From assembly GCA_003577315.1 (NCBI GenBank), contig QEVK01000006.1, forward strand, positions 1-64,000: 64,000 bases of DNA, read 5' to 3'. The stretch is from Hyphomicrobiales bacterium. Lineage in GTDB: Bacteria; Pseudomonadota; Alphaproteobacteria; Rhizobiales; Rhizobiaceae. The notes under the pieces were generated by a model, which was not told the DNA's origin, made no database searches, and saw only the letters and a list, made by a program, of their open reading frames with translations. A program made the translations under genes and the position numbers. Shown here one piece after another: positions 33,823 through 43,309 of this stretch. Within the stretch, counting starts at the first letter, position 1, and every line of letters begins with the position of its first letter.

Positions 33823-34977
33823 CTACAGCAGCGTCAACTGCTCGCCCGCCCGCGGCGGCGGCTTGAACAGGTCGGTGCGCAGCCGCCGCCGCTCGACATT
33901 GAGGCCGAGCCGCCTGGCCGCGATCTCGAAGCGGCGGCCGATCTGCCACGCATAGGGTCCAGCGCCCTTCATGCGCTTGCCCCATTCGGCGTCGTAGTCC
34001 TTGCCGCCGCGCATCGAGCGGATCAGCGACATGACGTGGCGGTAGCGGTCGGGATAGTGCCGCAAGAGCCAGTCCTTGAAGATGGGCGCCACCTCCAGCG
34101 GCAGCCGCAGGATGATGTAGCCCGCCTCGCGCGCCCCGGCGGCCTGCGCCGATTCGAGGATGCGCTCGATCTCCTGGTCGTTGAGCGCCGGGACCACCGG
34201 CCCGAGCATCACCGACACCGGGATGCCGGCCTCGGCGAGGATGCGCATCGCCTCCAGCCGCTTCGGCGGCGTCGCCGCGCGTGGCTCCATCGTCCGCGCC
34301 AGCGTCCTGTCGAGCGTCGTCACCGACAGCGCGACCTTGGCTAGCCCCTTCTCGGCCATGCGCGACAGGATGTCGATGTCGCGCACCACCAGCGCCGACT
34401 TGGTGACGATGCCCACCGGATGGTTGTGCGCCTCCAGCACCTCCAGCACCTCGCGCATGATGCGCCACTGGCGCTCGACCGGCTGGTAGGGATCGGTGTT
34501 GGTGCCGATGGCGACGGTCTTCGGCTCGTAGCCGGGCCTGGCCAGCTCGCGTTCCAGAAGGCGCGGTGCGTCGGGCTTGGCGAACAGGCGCGACTCGAAG
34601 TCCAGCCCCGGCGACAGCCCCATATAGGCATGCGTCGGCCGCGCGAAGCAGTAGACGCAGCCGTGCTCGCAGCCGCGATAGGGGTTGATCGAGCGGTCGA
34701 AGCCGATGTCGGGCGAATCGTTGCGGGTGATGATGGTGCGCGGCCGCTCCACCTGCACCTGCGTCTTGAACGGCGGCAGCTCCTCGATGCTGCTCCAGCC
34801 GTCGTCGAAGACATGGCGCGAAACCGGCTCGTAGCGGCCGGAGGGGTTGACGCCCGCGCCGCGCCCGCGCCTGCGGTCGGAGCCGACGCGCAGGCCGCTT
34901 TCCTCGATCACCGCATTGGCGAGCGGCGCGCCGCCGCCCGAGAAGGCGGCCGTGTCGGCTTGTCTGATCGGTTCCAT
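33823..34977 (-). CDS. PA0069-type radical SAM protein
   Basis: A 384-residue protein. The radical SAM cluster is 'RGCEHGCVYCFARPTHAY' (Cys103, Cys107, Cys110), an SPL-like CX3CX2C spacing. Also present are 'VAIGTNTDPYQPVER' and 'GIPVSVMLGPVVPALND'. The family is related to spore photoproduct lyase-like enzymes, and its substrate is unknown. I chose ATG 34977 (GGAGA five bases upstream) over GTG 34989, which overlaps that site. No partner gene is evident. Confidence 0.87.
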   Translation of the reverse strand: MEPIRQADTAAFSGGGAPLANAVIEESGLRVGSDRRRGRGAGVNPSGRYEPVSRHVFDDGWSSIEELPPFKTQVQVERPRTIITRNDSPDIGFDRSINPYRGCEHGCVYCFARPTHAYMGLSPGLDFESRLFAKPDAPRLLERELARPGYEPKTVAIGTNTDPYQPVERQWRIMREVLEVLEAHNHPVGIVTKSALVVRDIDILSRMAEKGLAKVALSVTTLDRTLARTMEPRAATPPKRLEAMRILAEAGIPVSVMLGPVVPALNDQEIERILESAQAAGAREAGYIILRLPLEVAPIFKDWLLRHYPDRYRHVMSLIRSMRGGKDYDAEWGKRMKGAGPYAWQIGRRFEIAARRLGLNVERRRLRTDLFKPPPRAGEQLTLL

Positions 34978-35194
34978 CCGGGTCTCCACAACGACGCGGG
35001 CGACTCATGTCGATGAAATTATTCCTAACGACCGGATGAGAACAAATCAAGAACTTTATGCGCCCGCAGGCGGACCCGACACGCGAAAGGGAAGACCGGG
35101 CGAGGCAAGGGGAGGATGACGAGGCGAGGCGGAGGAGGCGAGGGGGCGGAGGCGAAAAGGGGAAGAAGGATCGGGCGCGCGCCGCGGCGAACGA

Positions 35195-35752
35195 TCAGGC
35201 CGGCTTGCCGGCGCCGCGCTTCAGGTGCTCGTCCAGCCGCGGCATGATCTCGACGAAGTTGCAGGGCATGCGGCGATAGTCGAACTGCGGCTGGAGGATG
35301 TGGTCCCAGGCGTCGCGGCAGGCGCCGGGCGAGCCGGGCAGGGCGAAGACGAAGGTCGAGCCGACCACGCCGGCGGTGGCGCGCGACTGGATGGTGGAGG
35401 TGCCGATCTTGTCGTAGGAGACGCGGTGGAAGACCTGCGAGAAGCCGTCCATGCGCTTGTCGAACAGCGGCTCCAGCGCCTCCGGGGTCACGTCGCGGCC
35501 GGTGAAGCCGGTGCCGCCGGTGGTCAGGATGGCGTCGACCGCCGGGTCGCCGGCCCAGCGCCGCACCACGGCGCGGATCGCCTCGACCTCGTCGGTGACG
35601 ATCTCCCGCGCCGCCAGCCGGTGACCGGCGGCCTCGATTGCAGCCGCAAGCGTCGCGCCGGACCTGTCGTCGGCGAGGCAGCGGGTGTCGGAAACCGTCA
35701 GCACCGCGAAGCCCACGGGCAGGAACGGGCGGCTCTCGTCAATCCCCGGCAT
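35195..35752 (-). CDS. moaB: Molybdenum cofactor biosynthesis protein B
   Basis: A 185-residue MoCF/MoaB-fold protein. Seen are '[18 protein letters not shown]', '[20 protein letters not shown]' (the molybdopterin-binding loop with the catalytic-type Asp) and '[20 protein letters not shown]'. It adenylates or binds molybdopterin in cofactor synthesis. Its start lies inside the end of ispE (14-base overlap), so the two are translationally linked though functionally unrelated. No other mo genes are in the window. Confidence 0.92.
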   Translation of the reverse strand: MPGIDESRPFLPVGFAVLTVSDTRCLADDRSGATLAAAIEAAGHRLAAREIVTDEVEAIRAVVRRWAGDPAVDAILTTGGTGFTGRDVTPEALEPLFDKRMDGFSQVFHRVSYDKIGTSTIQSRATAGVVGSTFVFALPGSPGACRDAWDHILQPQFDYRRMPCNFVEIMPRLDEHLKRGAGKPA

Positions 35753-36629
35753 CGGCTGCGGCCCTTTCCGCGATGGTCGTCGTTGCCGCAACGTACCATG
35801 ACGGCCGCGCGGCGGCGATGGCGGAAGCGGCGCGCGCGGCATCCTGCCGCGACCGGAACAGGCCGAAGCAGGTCGCGCCCGAGCCCGACATGCGCGCGAC
35901 GACGGCGCCGCTGCCGCGCAGCGCGGCAAGGGCGGCGGCGATGGCGGGCGCGATGGCGACGGCGGGCGCTTCGAGGTCGTTGCGCTGCATTGCCAGCCAG
36001 CCGGCGAGCGCGTCGAAGCCGGGCAGCGCCGGCGGCTCGGGCAGCGGCGCGTTGTCCCGGCGCTCGAGCGCCTTGAACACGGCCGGCGTGGCGACGGCGA
36101 CGCCGGGATTGACCAGCACCAGCGTCAGCGGCGGCAGGCCGGCGGCCGGCGTCAGCGTCTCGCCGATGCCGCGCGCCACCAGCGTTTCGGCGGCAAGGCA
36201 CATCGGCAGGTCGGCGCCCAGCGGCAAGGCCGCCTCGGCCAGCGCCGGCCGGGGCAGCGCCAGCCCCCACAGCCGGTCGAGCGCGCGCAGCGTGGCGGCG
36301 GCGTCGCTCGACCCGCCGCCGATGCCCGAGGCGACCGGCAGGTTCTTCTCAAGCTCGATCTCGACCGGGAAGGCGCGGCCGCCGGCGATGGTGCGCGCAA
36401 GCTCGCGCGCCCGGGCGACGAGGTTTTCCGCGCCGGCCGGCGCCTGCGCGGCGAAGGGGCCGGTGACGGCGAGCCCGTCGCGCGCGGCGCGGCGCACGCG
36501 GATGCGGTCCCCCGCCTCGGCGAACACGACGAGCGTGTCGAGGAGGTGGTAGCCGTCGGCGCGCCGCCCGGTGACGTGCAGCGCAAGGTTCACCTTGGCC
36601 GGCGCGTGCTCGCAGATCGTGTCGGCCAT
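35739..36629 (-). CDS. ispE: 4-diphosphocytidyl-2-C-methyl-D-erythritol kinase
   Basis: A 296-residue GHMP kinase of the MEP isoprenoid pathway, phosphorylating CDP-ME at the 2-hydroxyl. Motif 1 is '[20 protein letters not shown]' (Lys12), the ATP loop is '[16 protein letters not shown]' (about 98-112, Asp109), and the third motif is '[15 protein letters not shown]'. Size and N-terminus are normal. It overlaps moaB at its 3' end and follows a small membrane gene. Confidence 0.95.
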   Translation of the reverse strand: MADTICEHAPAKVNLALHVTGRRADGYHLLDTLVVFAEAGDRIRVRRAARDGLAVTGPFAAQAPAGAENLVARARELARTIAGGRAFPVEIELEKNLPVASGIGGGSSDAAATLRALDRLWGLALPRPALAEAALPLGADLPMCLAAETLVARGIGETLTPAAGLPPLTLVLVNPGVAVATPAVFKALERRDNAPLPEPPALPGFDALAGWLAMQRNDLEAPAVAIAPAIAAALAALRGSGAVVARMSGSGATCFGLFRSRQDAARAASAIAAARPSWYVAATTTIAERAAADAGD

Positions 36630-36641
36630 GGGCGCGGGCGG

Positions 36642-36827
36642 TCAGTCCTTCTGGAGATGGTACTCGCCGGTGCGGGGGTCCTTGACCAGCGTGCCTTGCG
36701 AGCCGGCGCGCCGCTCCGCCTCGGCGCGGCGCGCCCTCGCGGTCACGCGCTCGGCCTCGCGGACGAACGAGCGGTAGCCGAGATAGCCGGCGACGCCGAC
36801 GGCGGCGAGAAAGATGAGCTGCGGCAC
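36642..36827 (-). CDS. Small membrane protein, 61 residues
   Basis: The GTG at 36827 follows GGAGGACAGGACC. One N-terminal helix ('LIFLAAVGVAGYLGYRSFV') is followed by an Arg/Glu-rich helix and a C-terminal 'TLVKDPRTGEYHLQKD'. This tail is shared by small rhizobial proteins of unknown function. It lies 12 bases before ispE and probably co-transcribes with it. Confidence 0.7.
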   Translation of the reverse strand: MPQLIFLAAVGVAGYLGYRSFVREAERVTARARRAEAERRAGSQGTLVKDPRTGEYHLQKD

Positions 36828-36915
36828 GGTCCTGTCCTCCTTGGCGGGCGGGCGTGGCGTGTGGCGACGGGTCTTGCGGGCCTTCGACCGGAGATTAGAG
36901 CCTTTTGCCGCGCCG

Positions 36916-37785
36916 TCAAAGCCCGAAACGGGCCCACAGCGCGCGCTCCTGCGTCGTGTCGAGCAGCCCGTCGGCGGCGGCAGCGGCGATCTCGGCCCCC
37001 CCGACGCCGAAGCGCGTGCCGAACAGGCCGAGCCGGCGGCCGAACAGGCCGCGCGGCGCGGTGATGAGCCGCAGCTTCGTCTTCTCGCCGTAGCGCTGCC
37101 TGAGGAAGGAGCGCATGTCGCCCAGCGCGTCGACGAGGCCGAGCTCCAGCCCCTTCCTGCCGGTCCAGAACAGGCCGGTGAACAGGTCGGGATCGTCGGC
37201 GAGCTTCGCGCCGCGCCGCTCCTTGACCAGCTCGATGAAGGTGTCGTGGATCTCGAGCTGCAACGCCTTCAGCCGCTCGATGTCCTCCTTCTTCTCCGGC
37301 TGGAAGGGATCGAGGATCGACTTGTTCTGCCCGGCCGTGTGAACGCGCCGCTCGACGCCGATCTTCTTGATCAGGTCCTGGAAGCCGAAGCCGGCCGAGA
37401 CCACGCCGATGGAGCCGACGATGGAGGAGGGGTCGGCGACGATCTCGTCGCCGGCGAGCGCGATCATGTAGCCGCCGGAGGCCGCGACGTCCTCGGTAAA
37501 CACCAGCACCCGCTTGTCCTTCTCCCGCGCCAGGTCGCGGATGCGCTTGTAGATCAGCCGCGACTGCACGGGCGAGCCGCCGGGCGAGTTGATCGAGATG
37601 GCGACGGCGGGCGCGTCCTTGAACGAGAACGCCTTCTCGATCAGCCCGGCCGTGGCGGCGAGCGACAGGCCGGGGCGCAACTGGTTGCCGCCCGCCATGA
37701 TCGCGCCGTGCAGGCGGATGACGGGAATGGTGACGGCGCCGGAGCGAAGGGAGGCGGGAAGCAGGCGGCTGAACAGTCGTCTCAC
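36916..37785 (-). CDS. S49 family peptidase (SppA/SohB-like)
   Basis: A 289-residue protein from the GTG at 37785. The catalytic Ser is in 'VAASGGYMIALAGDEI' and the general-base Lys in 'HTAGQNKSILDPF', the SppA pair, with 'ISINSPGGSPVQSRLIYKRI' forming the substrate groove. The start 'RRLFSRLLPASLRSG' is basic, without a clear membrane helix, so it is closer to short SohB-like forms. It is expected to cleave signal peptide remnants or membrane peptides. Upstream lies dispersed repeat copy C. Confidence 0.87.
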   Translation of the reverse strand: MRRLFSRLLPASLRSGAVTIPVIRLHGAIMAGGNQLRPGLSLAATAGLIEKAFSFKDAPAVAISINSPGGSPVQSRLIYKRIRDLAREKDKRVLVFTEDVAASGGYMIALAGDEIVADPSSIVGSIGVVSAGFGFQDLIKKIGVERRVHTAGQNKSILDPFQPEKKEDIERLKALQLEIHDTFIELVKERRGAKLADDPDLFTGLFWTGRKGLELGLVDALGDMRSFLRQRYGEKTKLRLITAPRGLFGRRLGLFGTRFGVGGAEIAAAAADGLLDTTQERALWARFGL

Positions 37786-37854
37786 GGCAGGCGGTTCTCC
37801 ATCGGGGTGTCGCCGCCCGCATGTAGGCATTCGCTGCGGCCGCGCAATGTCCCG

Positions 37855-37920
37855 GAGCAATTTGCAGCCGGACGGAATCGTCCGGCGTCGCATGAATCCG
37901 GCAAAATAAACGGCTAGCCG
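37855..37920 (+). repeat. Dispersed repeat, diverged copy C (first half)
   Basis: The order TTTGCAG, 7-base stem, GAAT loop, complementary stem, CGTCGCATGAAT, GGC..AAA, CTAG matches copies A and B, but the stem is CCGGACG/CGTCCGG instead of TCAAGTG/CACTTGA. The whole stem has changed while pairing is kept. Hairpin 2 is absent. It contains the stop codon of the trmN6-like gene. Confidence 0.7.
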
Positions 37921-38699
37921 TCGAAAAGCGCGGTCTGGCCGTTGATCGCCGCATCCGCGCGCGCCGAAAAGCCGTTGCCGGCGCTATCGTGCAGCACGAG
38001 CGGCGGCATGAGCGACAGGGGAGCGCGCGAGCCGCGCACGGCGCGCAGGACGACGCGGATGGCCGGCTCGTCCGGGCGGGGATGCAGGGCAAGGATGCGC
38101 GCGCCGCCGAAGCGGCCTTCGAGCGCGGCGAGGATCTGTCCCAGCGATTGCGGCCGCGCGATCAGCGCCAGCCCGCCGCGCGGCTTCACCGTTGCAGCGG
38201 CCGTGCGCAGCCAGCGGCCGAACAGCCCGTCCTCCATGACGTGGGCGGCGCGGCGCAGCGCATCGGGCGAGGCGCGGTCCGCCGCCTCGTTGAAGGGCGG
38301 GTTCATCAGCGCGAAATCGAAGGCCGCGTCGGCGAGGCCCGCCTCGCGCCGCGCCGCGCCCGTCAGCGTCACGTCGGCGGCAAGCAGCTCGACCCGCCCG
38401 CGAAAAGGCGCGTTCGCCGCATGGTCGAGGGTGAGGCGGGCGTGCGCCACCATCTCCGCCTCGCGCTCCACCAGCACGATGCGCGCCTGCGGGCAGCGCG
38501 CGGCGACCGCAAGGCCGGCCGCGCCGGCGCCGGCGCCGAGATCGGCGAGGCGGCCGCAAAAGCCGTCCGGCACGCAGGCGGCCAGCAGCATGGCGTCGAG
38601 CCCGGCGCGGTGGCCCCTTCTCGGCTGCACCAGCACGAACCGGCCGCGATGGAAGGCGTCGACGCTGGGCGCGTGCGCGTGCGCGCTCACCGCGCTCAC
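37914..38699 (-). CDS. TrmN6-like tRNA/N6-adenine methyltransferase
   Basis: A 261-residue class I methyltransferase with SAM loop 'LADLGAGAGAAGLAVAAR' and the N6-adenine motif 'FALMNPPFNEAA' (Asn133-Pro-Pro-Phe136). The small N-terminal 'GHRAGLDAMLLAA' matches the TrmN6 (YfiC) family that methylates A37 of tRNA-Val(UAC). The start overlaps the DUF2007 stop in ATGA. The target is inferred from family. Confidence 0.85.
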   Translation of the reverse strand: MSAVSAHAHAPSVDAFHRGRFVLVQPRRGHRAGLDAMLLAACVPDGFCGRLADLGAGAGAAGLAVAARCPQARIVLVEREAEMVAHARLTLDHAANAPFRGRVELLAADVTLTGAARREAGLADAAFDFALMNPPFNEAADRASPDALRRAAHVMEDGLFGRWLRTAAATVKPRGGLALIARPQSLGQILAALEGRFGGARILALHPRPDEPAIRVVLRAVRGSRAPLSLMPPLVLHDSAGNGFSARADAAINGQTALFDG

Positions 38700-38908
38700 C
38701 CGCCGGCGATGCCGGCATCGGCCAGCAGCCGCCGTGCCTCGTCGATCTCGTCCTCGGCCACCATGACGCGGCGCGGCAGGATGCCGAGCGAGCCCTCGAC
38801 CACGCTCATGTTCCTGTCGGCGACGAAGAAGGTCAGGCCCGCGTCGCGCAGCAGCGCCTCGACGAAGGAGATCAGGACGGCGTCGTTGGTGCGCAGCAGC
38901 TCGATCAT
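38696..38908 (-). CDS. DUF2007 family protein
   Basis: A 70-residue ferredoxin-like protein: 'MIELLRTNDAVLISFVEALL' and 'FVADRNMSVVEGSLGILPRR' followed by 'VMVAEDEIDEARRLLADAGI'. DUF2007 proteins are putative signal-transducing proteins. It is coupled to the methyltransferase by four bases and divergent from the polyprenyl synthase. Confidence 0.85.
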   Translation of the reverse strand: MIELLRTNDAVLISFVEALLRDAGLTFFVADRNMSVVEGSLGILPRRVMVAEDEIDEARRLLADAGIAGG

Positions 38909-39078
38909 GCGCCAGAGCGTTTCAGGTTGCGCACGGAATGTAAATCCCGCGCCGAAGCTGCCGGTGCGGCATGGTTTCCGCCGGTATTTGCGCCAATTCG
39001 CCACTTGCCGCCATCTTTCTGTCTGCCTAGAGTCCGCCGTCGGCATGGCCGTCGGGGCGGGCCAAAGGGAGTTGTTCG

Positions 39079-40095
39079 GTGGGCGTGGTAGTCGAGATCG
39101 AGGATGGCAAGCGCGCGAAGGCGTCTATCGAGGCGCTGATTTCGCTGACGCGGGCCGACATGGGGCGCGTCAACGAGCTGATCCTGTCCAGGGCCGGCTC
39201 CGACGTGCAGATGATCCCGGAGGTCGCCAACCACCTCATCTCCTCCGGCGGCAAGCGGCTGCGGCCGATGCTGACGCTGGCGGCCGCCCAGATGTTCGCC
39301 TATCGCGGCGACGCCCACGTCAAGCTCGCCACCAGCGTCGAGTTCATGCACACGGCCACGCTCCTCCACGACGACGTGGTCGACGAGAGCGACATGCGCC
39401 GCGGCAAGCGCACGGCGCGCATGATCTGGGGCAACCAGGCGAGCGTGCTCGTCGGCGACTTCCTGCTCGGCCAGGCTTTCCGCATGATGGTCGACGTCGG
39501 CTCGCTGGAGGCGCTGGACGTGCTGTCCTCGGCCGCCTCGGTGATCGCCGAGGGCGAGGTCATGCAGCTCGGCGTCGCCAAGAACCTGGAGACCACCGAG
39601 GACGACTACCTCGCCGTCATCAAGGCCAAGACGGCGGCGCTGTTCTCGGCCGCCGCCGAGGTCGGGCCGATCATCGCCGAGGCCTCGAAGGCCGACCGCG
39701 CCGCCTTGCGCTCCTACGGCACCAATCTCGGCCTCGCCTTCCAGCTGATCGACGACGCGCTCGACTATGGCGGCGATTCGCGCAACCTCGGCAAGAATGT
39801 CGGCGACGACTTCCGCGAGGGCAAGGTGACGCTGCCGGTCATCCTCGCCTATCGCCGCGGCTCGGCCGCCGAGCGCGAATTCTGGAAGGCCGCCATCGAG
39901 GGCGCCCACACCGACGACGCCGCGCTGGAGCGCGCCCGCTCGCTGATGGCGCGCCACGGCGCCATCGGCGACACCATCGGCCGCGCCCGCCATTTCGGCG
40001 AGATCGCGCGCGACGCGCTGGCCCCGCTGGCCAAGACCCCGCAGAAGGACGCGCTGCTCGACGTCATCGACTTCTGCATCAGCCGGGTGAGCTGA
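39079..40095 (+). CDS. ispB: Polyprenyl (octaprenyl/decaprenyl) diphosphate synthase
   Basis: A 338-residue trans-prenyltransferase that builds the ubiquinone side chain. The first Asp-rich motif is 'LLHDDVVDESDMRRGKRT' (Asp98, Asp99, Asp102) and the second 'FQLIDDALDYGG' (about 225). 'GGKRLRPML' binds substrate diphosphate. It starts at GTG 39079 after AAAGGGAG. Chain length (probably C50 in this group) is inferred. UbiA, its downstream user, is encoded at 49972. Confidence 0.92.
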   Translation: MGVVVEIEDGKRAKASIEALISLTRADMGRVNELILSRAGSDVQMIPEVANHLISSGGKRLRPMLTLAAAQMFAYRGDAHVKLATSVEFMHTATLLHDDVVDESDMRRGKRTARMIWGNQASVLVGDFLLGQAFRMMVDVGSLEALDVLSSAASVIAEGEVMQLGVAKNLETTEDDYLAVIKAKTAALFSAAAEVGPIIAEASKADRAALRSYGTNLGLAFQLIDDALDYGGDSRNLGKNVGDDFREGKVTLPVILAYRRGSAAEREFWKAAIEGAHTDDAALERARSLMARHGAIGDTIGRARHFGEIARDALAPLAKTPQKDALLDVIDFCISRVS

Positions 40096-40239
40096 GCCCG
40101 GCGGCTCGCGTCGCCCGGCTCCGGCGGCCGGTTGAACGGCGTCCGCAAAAAGGCCATGCTTTGCGCCTCTATATGGCCGCCGGCGCCCGCGCGGGATGAC
40201 CGGGCGAAGGCGGGAGCCGGACCGACAGGAAGGGAAGCG

Positions 40240-42252
40240 ATGCGGCTTAGAACAGGACGGTGGATCGTTGCGGCCGGCCTTGTCGCCAGCGCCGTGTCCG
40301 GCGCGTGGGCGGCGGCGGTGCCGATCGGCGAGGACGAGCCCGTCCGCGTCAACACGCTGTCGGGCGCGTATCTGGCCGCCCGCATCGCCGAGAGCGACAA
40401 CGACCTTTCCGCCGCCATCGCCTATTATCGCCGCGCTCTCGCCTTCGATCCCGACAACCGCACCGTGCAGCAGAGCCTGCTGCTGGGGCTGATCTCGCAG
40501 GGCCGGTTCGACGAGGCGCTGCCCTTCGCCGAGAAGCTGAAGGACACGCCCGAGGTCGAGCGCTTCTCGCGGCTCGCGCTCGGCGTCGACGCCATAAGGC
40601 AGGGCCGTTACGACGACGCCGAATACTGGCTCAAGCTGTCGCTCGAATCCGATCTCGACCGGCTGATCACCGGGCTGATGACCGCCTGGACCAGGCTCGG
40701 CGACGGCAAGGGCGAGGAGGGGATCGCCTTCCTCGACAGCCTGTCCGGGCCGGAATGGTACGACCTGTTCGTCGCCTATCACCGCGCGCTGATCGCCGAG
40801 CGGGCCGGCGACGCCGCGACCGCCCGCGCCGCCTTCGCGACCGCCGCCGACAACCTTTCGGCCGCGGGCGCCGCGCCCGAGACCTTTCTGCGCGCGCTGG
40901 AGGCCCAGGCGGGCTTCCTCGCCCGCGCCGGCGAGCGCGACGCCGCCCTTGCCGTGCTCGACAAGGCCGAATCCTTCGCCACCGGCCGCCTGACCATCCA
41001 GGCGCTGCGCGCCCGCATCGAGGACGGACGGGCCGTCGCCCCGCTGGTGCCGGATGCGCGCGCCGGCGCGGCCGAGGCGTTGCTCAACCTCGCCACCGCG
41101 CTCAACCGCAGCGGCGGCGAGTCCTTCGTGCGGCTCTACCTGCATTATGCGGCGGCGCTCCTGCCGCAGAGCGACGCGATCCTGATCCAGCTCGCCGGCA
41201 TCGCCGAGCAGCAGGGCGACGCCGAGGGCGCGATCTCCTTCTACGAGAAGATCCCGACCTCCTCGCCGCTCAAGCGCGTCGCCGAGCTGCAACTCGGCCT
41301 CAACCTCGCCGACCTGAAGCGCCACGACGAGGCGATCGCGCATCTGAAGGCCGCGCTGGCGCGCGACGAGAGCGACATGCGCGCCTATCTGTCGCTCGGC
41401 GGCGTCTACGCCTCGCAGGAGAACTACCGCGCCGCCGCCGACCTCTACGAGCGCGCCGTCGTGCGCATCGCAGAGCCGGACCGCGCCGACTGGAACATCT
41501 TCTACCAGCGCGGCATCGCCTATGAGCGGCTGAAGGAATGGGACCGGGCCGAGCCCAATTTCCGCAAGGCGCTGGAGCTCTACCCCGACCAGCCGCAGGT
41601 GATGAACTATCTCGGCTATTCCTGGGTCGACATGAACATCAACCTCGACGAGGGGCTGGAGCTGATCCAGCGCGCCGTCGACCTCAGGCCCTCCGACGGC
41701 TACATCGTCGATTCGCTCGGCTGGGCGTTCTACCGCCTCGGCCGCTACGACGACGCCGTGCGCGAGCTGGAGCGCGCCGTGGGGCTGATGCCGGCCGACC
41801 CGATCCTCAACGACCACCTCGGCGACGCCTACTGGCGCGTCGGCCGCAAGCTGGAGGCGGGCTTCCAGTGGAACCATGCGCTGGCGCTCGACCCCGAGCC
41901 CGAGCTGAAGGCCGAGGTCGAGAAGAAGCTGGCCGAGGGCCTGCCGCCGCCCGGGGAGCGCGCGAAGGACGAGCCGCAGGCCGGCGAGACCGCGCTGCCG
42001 CCCGGCACCGTGCCGCTGCCCGAAGGGGTGGACGGCAACAGGAGCGAGGCCGGGCCGCAGGTCGAGACCGTGTCGGCCGGCCATGGGATCCACACCGTCC
42101 TGCCCGGCCAGTCGCTGTGGTCGATCGCCGCCGACCTTCTCGGCGACGGCAACCGCTACATCGAGCTTCTCGAGCTCAATCCCGGCCTGCGCGGCGATCC
42201 CGGCCGCATCGTGCCCGGCCAGCAGCTCCGCCTGCCGTCGCCGGCCAATTGA
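40240..42252 (+). CDS. TPR-repeat protein with C-terminal LysM domain
   Basis: A 670-residue exported protein with signal peptide (cleavage near 24), at least eight TPR units ('AIAYYRRALAFDPDNRTVQQ', 'AEPNFRKALELYPDQPQVMN', 'ELERAVGLMPADPILNDHLG'), a Pro/Gly-rich linker (about 560-610) and a LysM-like end 'HTVLPGQSLWSIAADLLG' with 'LLELNPGLRGDP'. The TPR portion is common in rhizobia; the LysM tail would tether it to peptidoglycan. It lies between ispB and glyQ, and no partner is evident. Confidence 0.85.
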   Translation: MRLRTGRWIVAAGLVASAVSGAWAAAVPIGEDEPVRVNTLSGAYLAARIAESDNDLSAAIAYYRRALAFDPDNRTVQQSLLLGLISQGRFDEALPFAEKLKDTPEVERFSRLALGVDAIRQGRYDDAEYWLKLSLESDLDRLITGLMTAWTRLGDGKGEEGIAFLDSLSGPEWYDLFVAYHRALIAERAGDAATARAAFATAADNLSAAGAAPETFLRALEAQAGFLARAGERDAALAVLDKAESFATGRLTIQALRARIEDGRAVAPLVPDARAGAAEALLNLATALNRSGGESFVRLYLHYAAALLPQSDAILIQLAGIAEQQGDAEGAISFYEKIPTSSPLKRVAELQLGLNLADLKRHDEAIAHLKAALARDESDMRAYLSLGGVYASQENYRAAADLYERAVVRIAEPDRADWNIFYQRGIAYERLKEWDRAEPNFRKALELYPDQPQVMNYLGYSWVDMNINLDEGLELIQRAVDLRPSDGYIVDSLGWAFYRLGRYDDAVRELERAVGLMPADPILNDHLGDAYWRVGRKLEAGFQWNHALALDPEPELKAEVEKKLAEGLPPPGERAKDEPQAGETALPPGTVPLPEGVDGNRSEAGPQVETVSAGHGIHTVLPGQSLWSIAADLLGDGNRYIELLELNPGLRGDPGRIVPGQQLRLPSPAN

Positions 42253-42355
42253 GCCGGTGGCGCGAACCTCCGGGGACCGTCCATCGCCTTGACGCCCGCC
42301 GGTCGCGGTTCTAGGACGGGGCCACCTTCCCGTCACCGCCGCCGCGAGCCATGCC

Positions 42356-43309
42356 GTGAACGCCAGCCTGCCTGCCCACATGCACCCGACCCGCTCGTTC
42401 CAGGGCCTGATCCTGACGCTGCACGACTACTGGGCCGAGCGAGGTTGCGTCGTGCTCCAGCCCTACGACATGGAGGTCGGCGCCGGCACCTTCCATCCGG
42501 CGACGACGCTGCGCGCGCTCGGGCCGCGCCCGTGGAACGCGGCCTACGTCCAGCCCTCGCGGCGCCCCAAGGACGGCCGCTACGGCGAGAACCCCAACCG
42601 GCTCCAGCACTATTACCAGTATCAGGTGATCCTGAAGCCGAACCCGCCGGACCTTCAGGAGCTCTATCTCGGCTCGCTCGACGCCATCGGCATCGACACG
42701 AGGCTGCATGACATCCGCTTCGTCGAGGACGACTGGGAAAGCCCGACGCTGGGCGCCTGGGGGCTCGGCTGGGAATGCTGGTGCGACGGCATGGAGGTCT
42801 CGCAGTTCACCTATTTCCAGCAGGTCTGCGGCATCGAGTGCGCGCCGGTCGCCGGCGAGCTGACCTACGGGCTGGAGCGGCTGGCGATGTACGTCCAGGG
42901 CGTCGACAACGTCTACGACCTCAATTTCAACGGCCGCGAGGGCGCCGGGAAGGTCACCTATGGCGACGTCTTCCTCCAGGCCGAGCAGGAATATTCCCGC
43001 TTCAACTTCGAGTTCGCCGACACCGCGCTGCTGTTCCGCCATTTCGAGGATGCGGAGAAGGAATGCCGCGCGCTGCTCGAAGCCGGCGCGAACAGGCCGC
43101 AGGGCGAGCCGCACCGCCTGGTGCTGCCGGCCTACGACCAGTGCATCAAGGCCAGCCACGCCTTCAACCTGCTCGACGCGCGCGGCGTCATCTCCGTCAC
43201 CGAGCGGCAGAGCTACATCCTGCGCGTGAGGAACCTCGCCAAGGCGTGCGGCGAGGCCTTCCTCGAGACCGAGGCCGGCGGCCTCGGCTGGCGGCCGGAG
43301 GCGGCGTGA
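42356..43309 (+). CDS. glyQ: Glycyl-tRNA synthetase alpha subunit
   Basis: A 317-residue catalytic subunit of the bacterial-type heterotetrameric GlyRS: '[18 protein letters not shown]', '[18 protein letters not shown]', '[19 protein letters not shown]' and '[17 protein letters not shown]'. It starts at GTG 42356. The stop overlaps the isochorismatase start by one base (TGATG). glyS is not directly next; one unrelated gene and a tandem repeat intervene. Confidence 0.96.
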   Translation: MNASLPAHMHPTRSFQGLILTLHDYWAERGCVVLQPYDMEVGAGTFHPATTLRALGPRPWNAAYVQPSRRPKDGRYGENPNRLQHYYQYQVILKPNPPDLQELYLGSLDAIGIDTRLHDIRFVEDDWESPTLGAWGLGWECWCDGMEVSQFTYFQQVCGIECAPVAGELTYGLERLAMYVQGVDNVYDLNFNGREGAGKVTYGDVFLQAEQEYSRFNFEFADTALLFRHFEDAEKECRALLEAGANRPQGEPHRLVLPAYDQCIKASHAFNLLDARGVISVTERQSYILRVRNLAKACGEAFLETEAGGLGWRPEAA

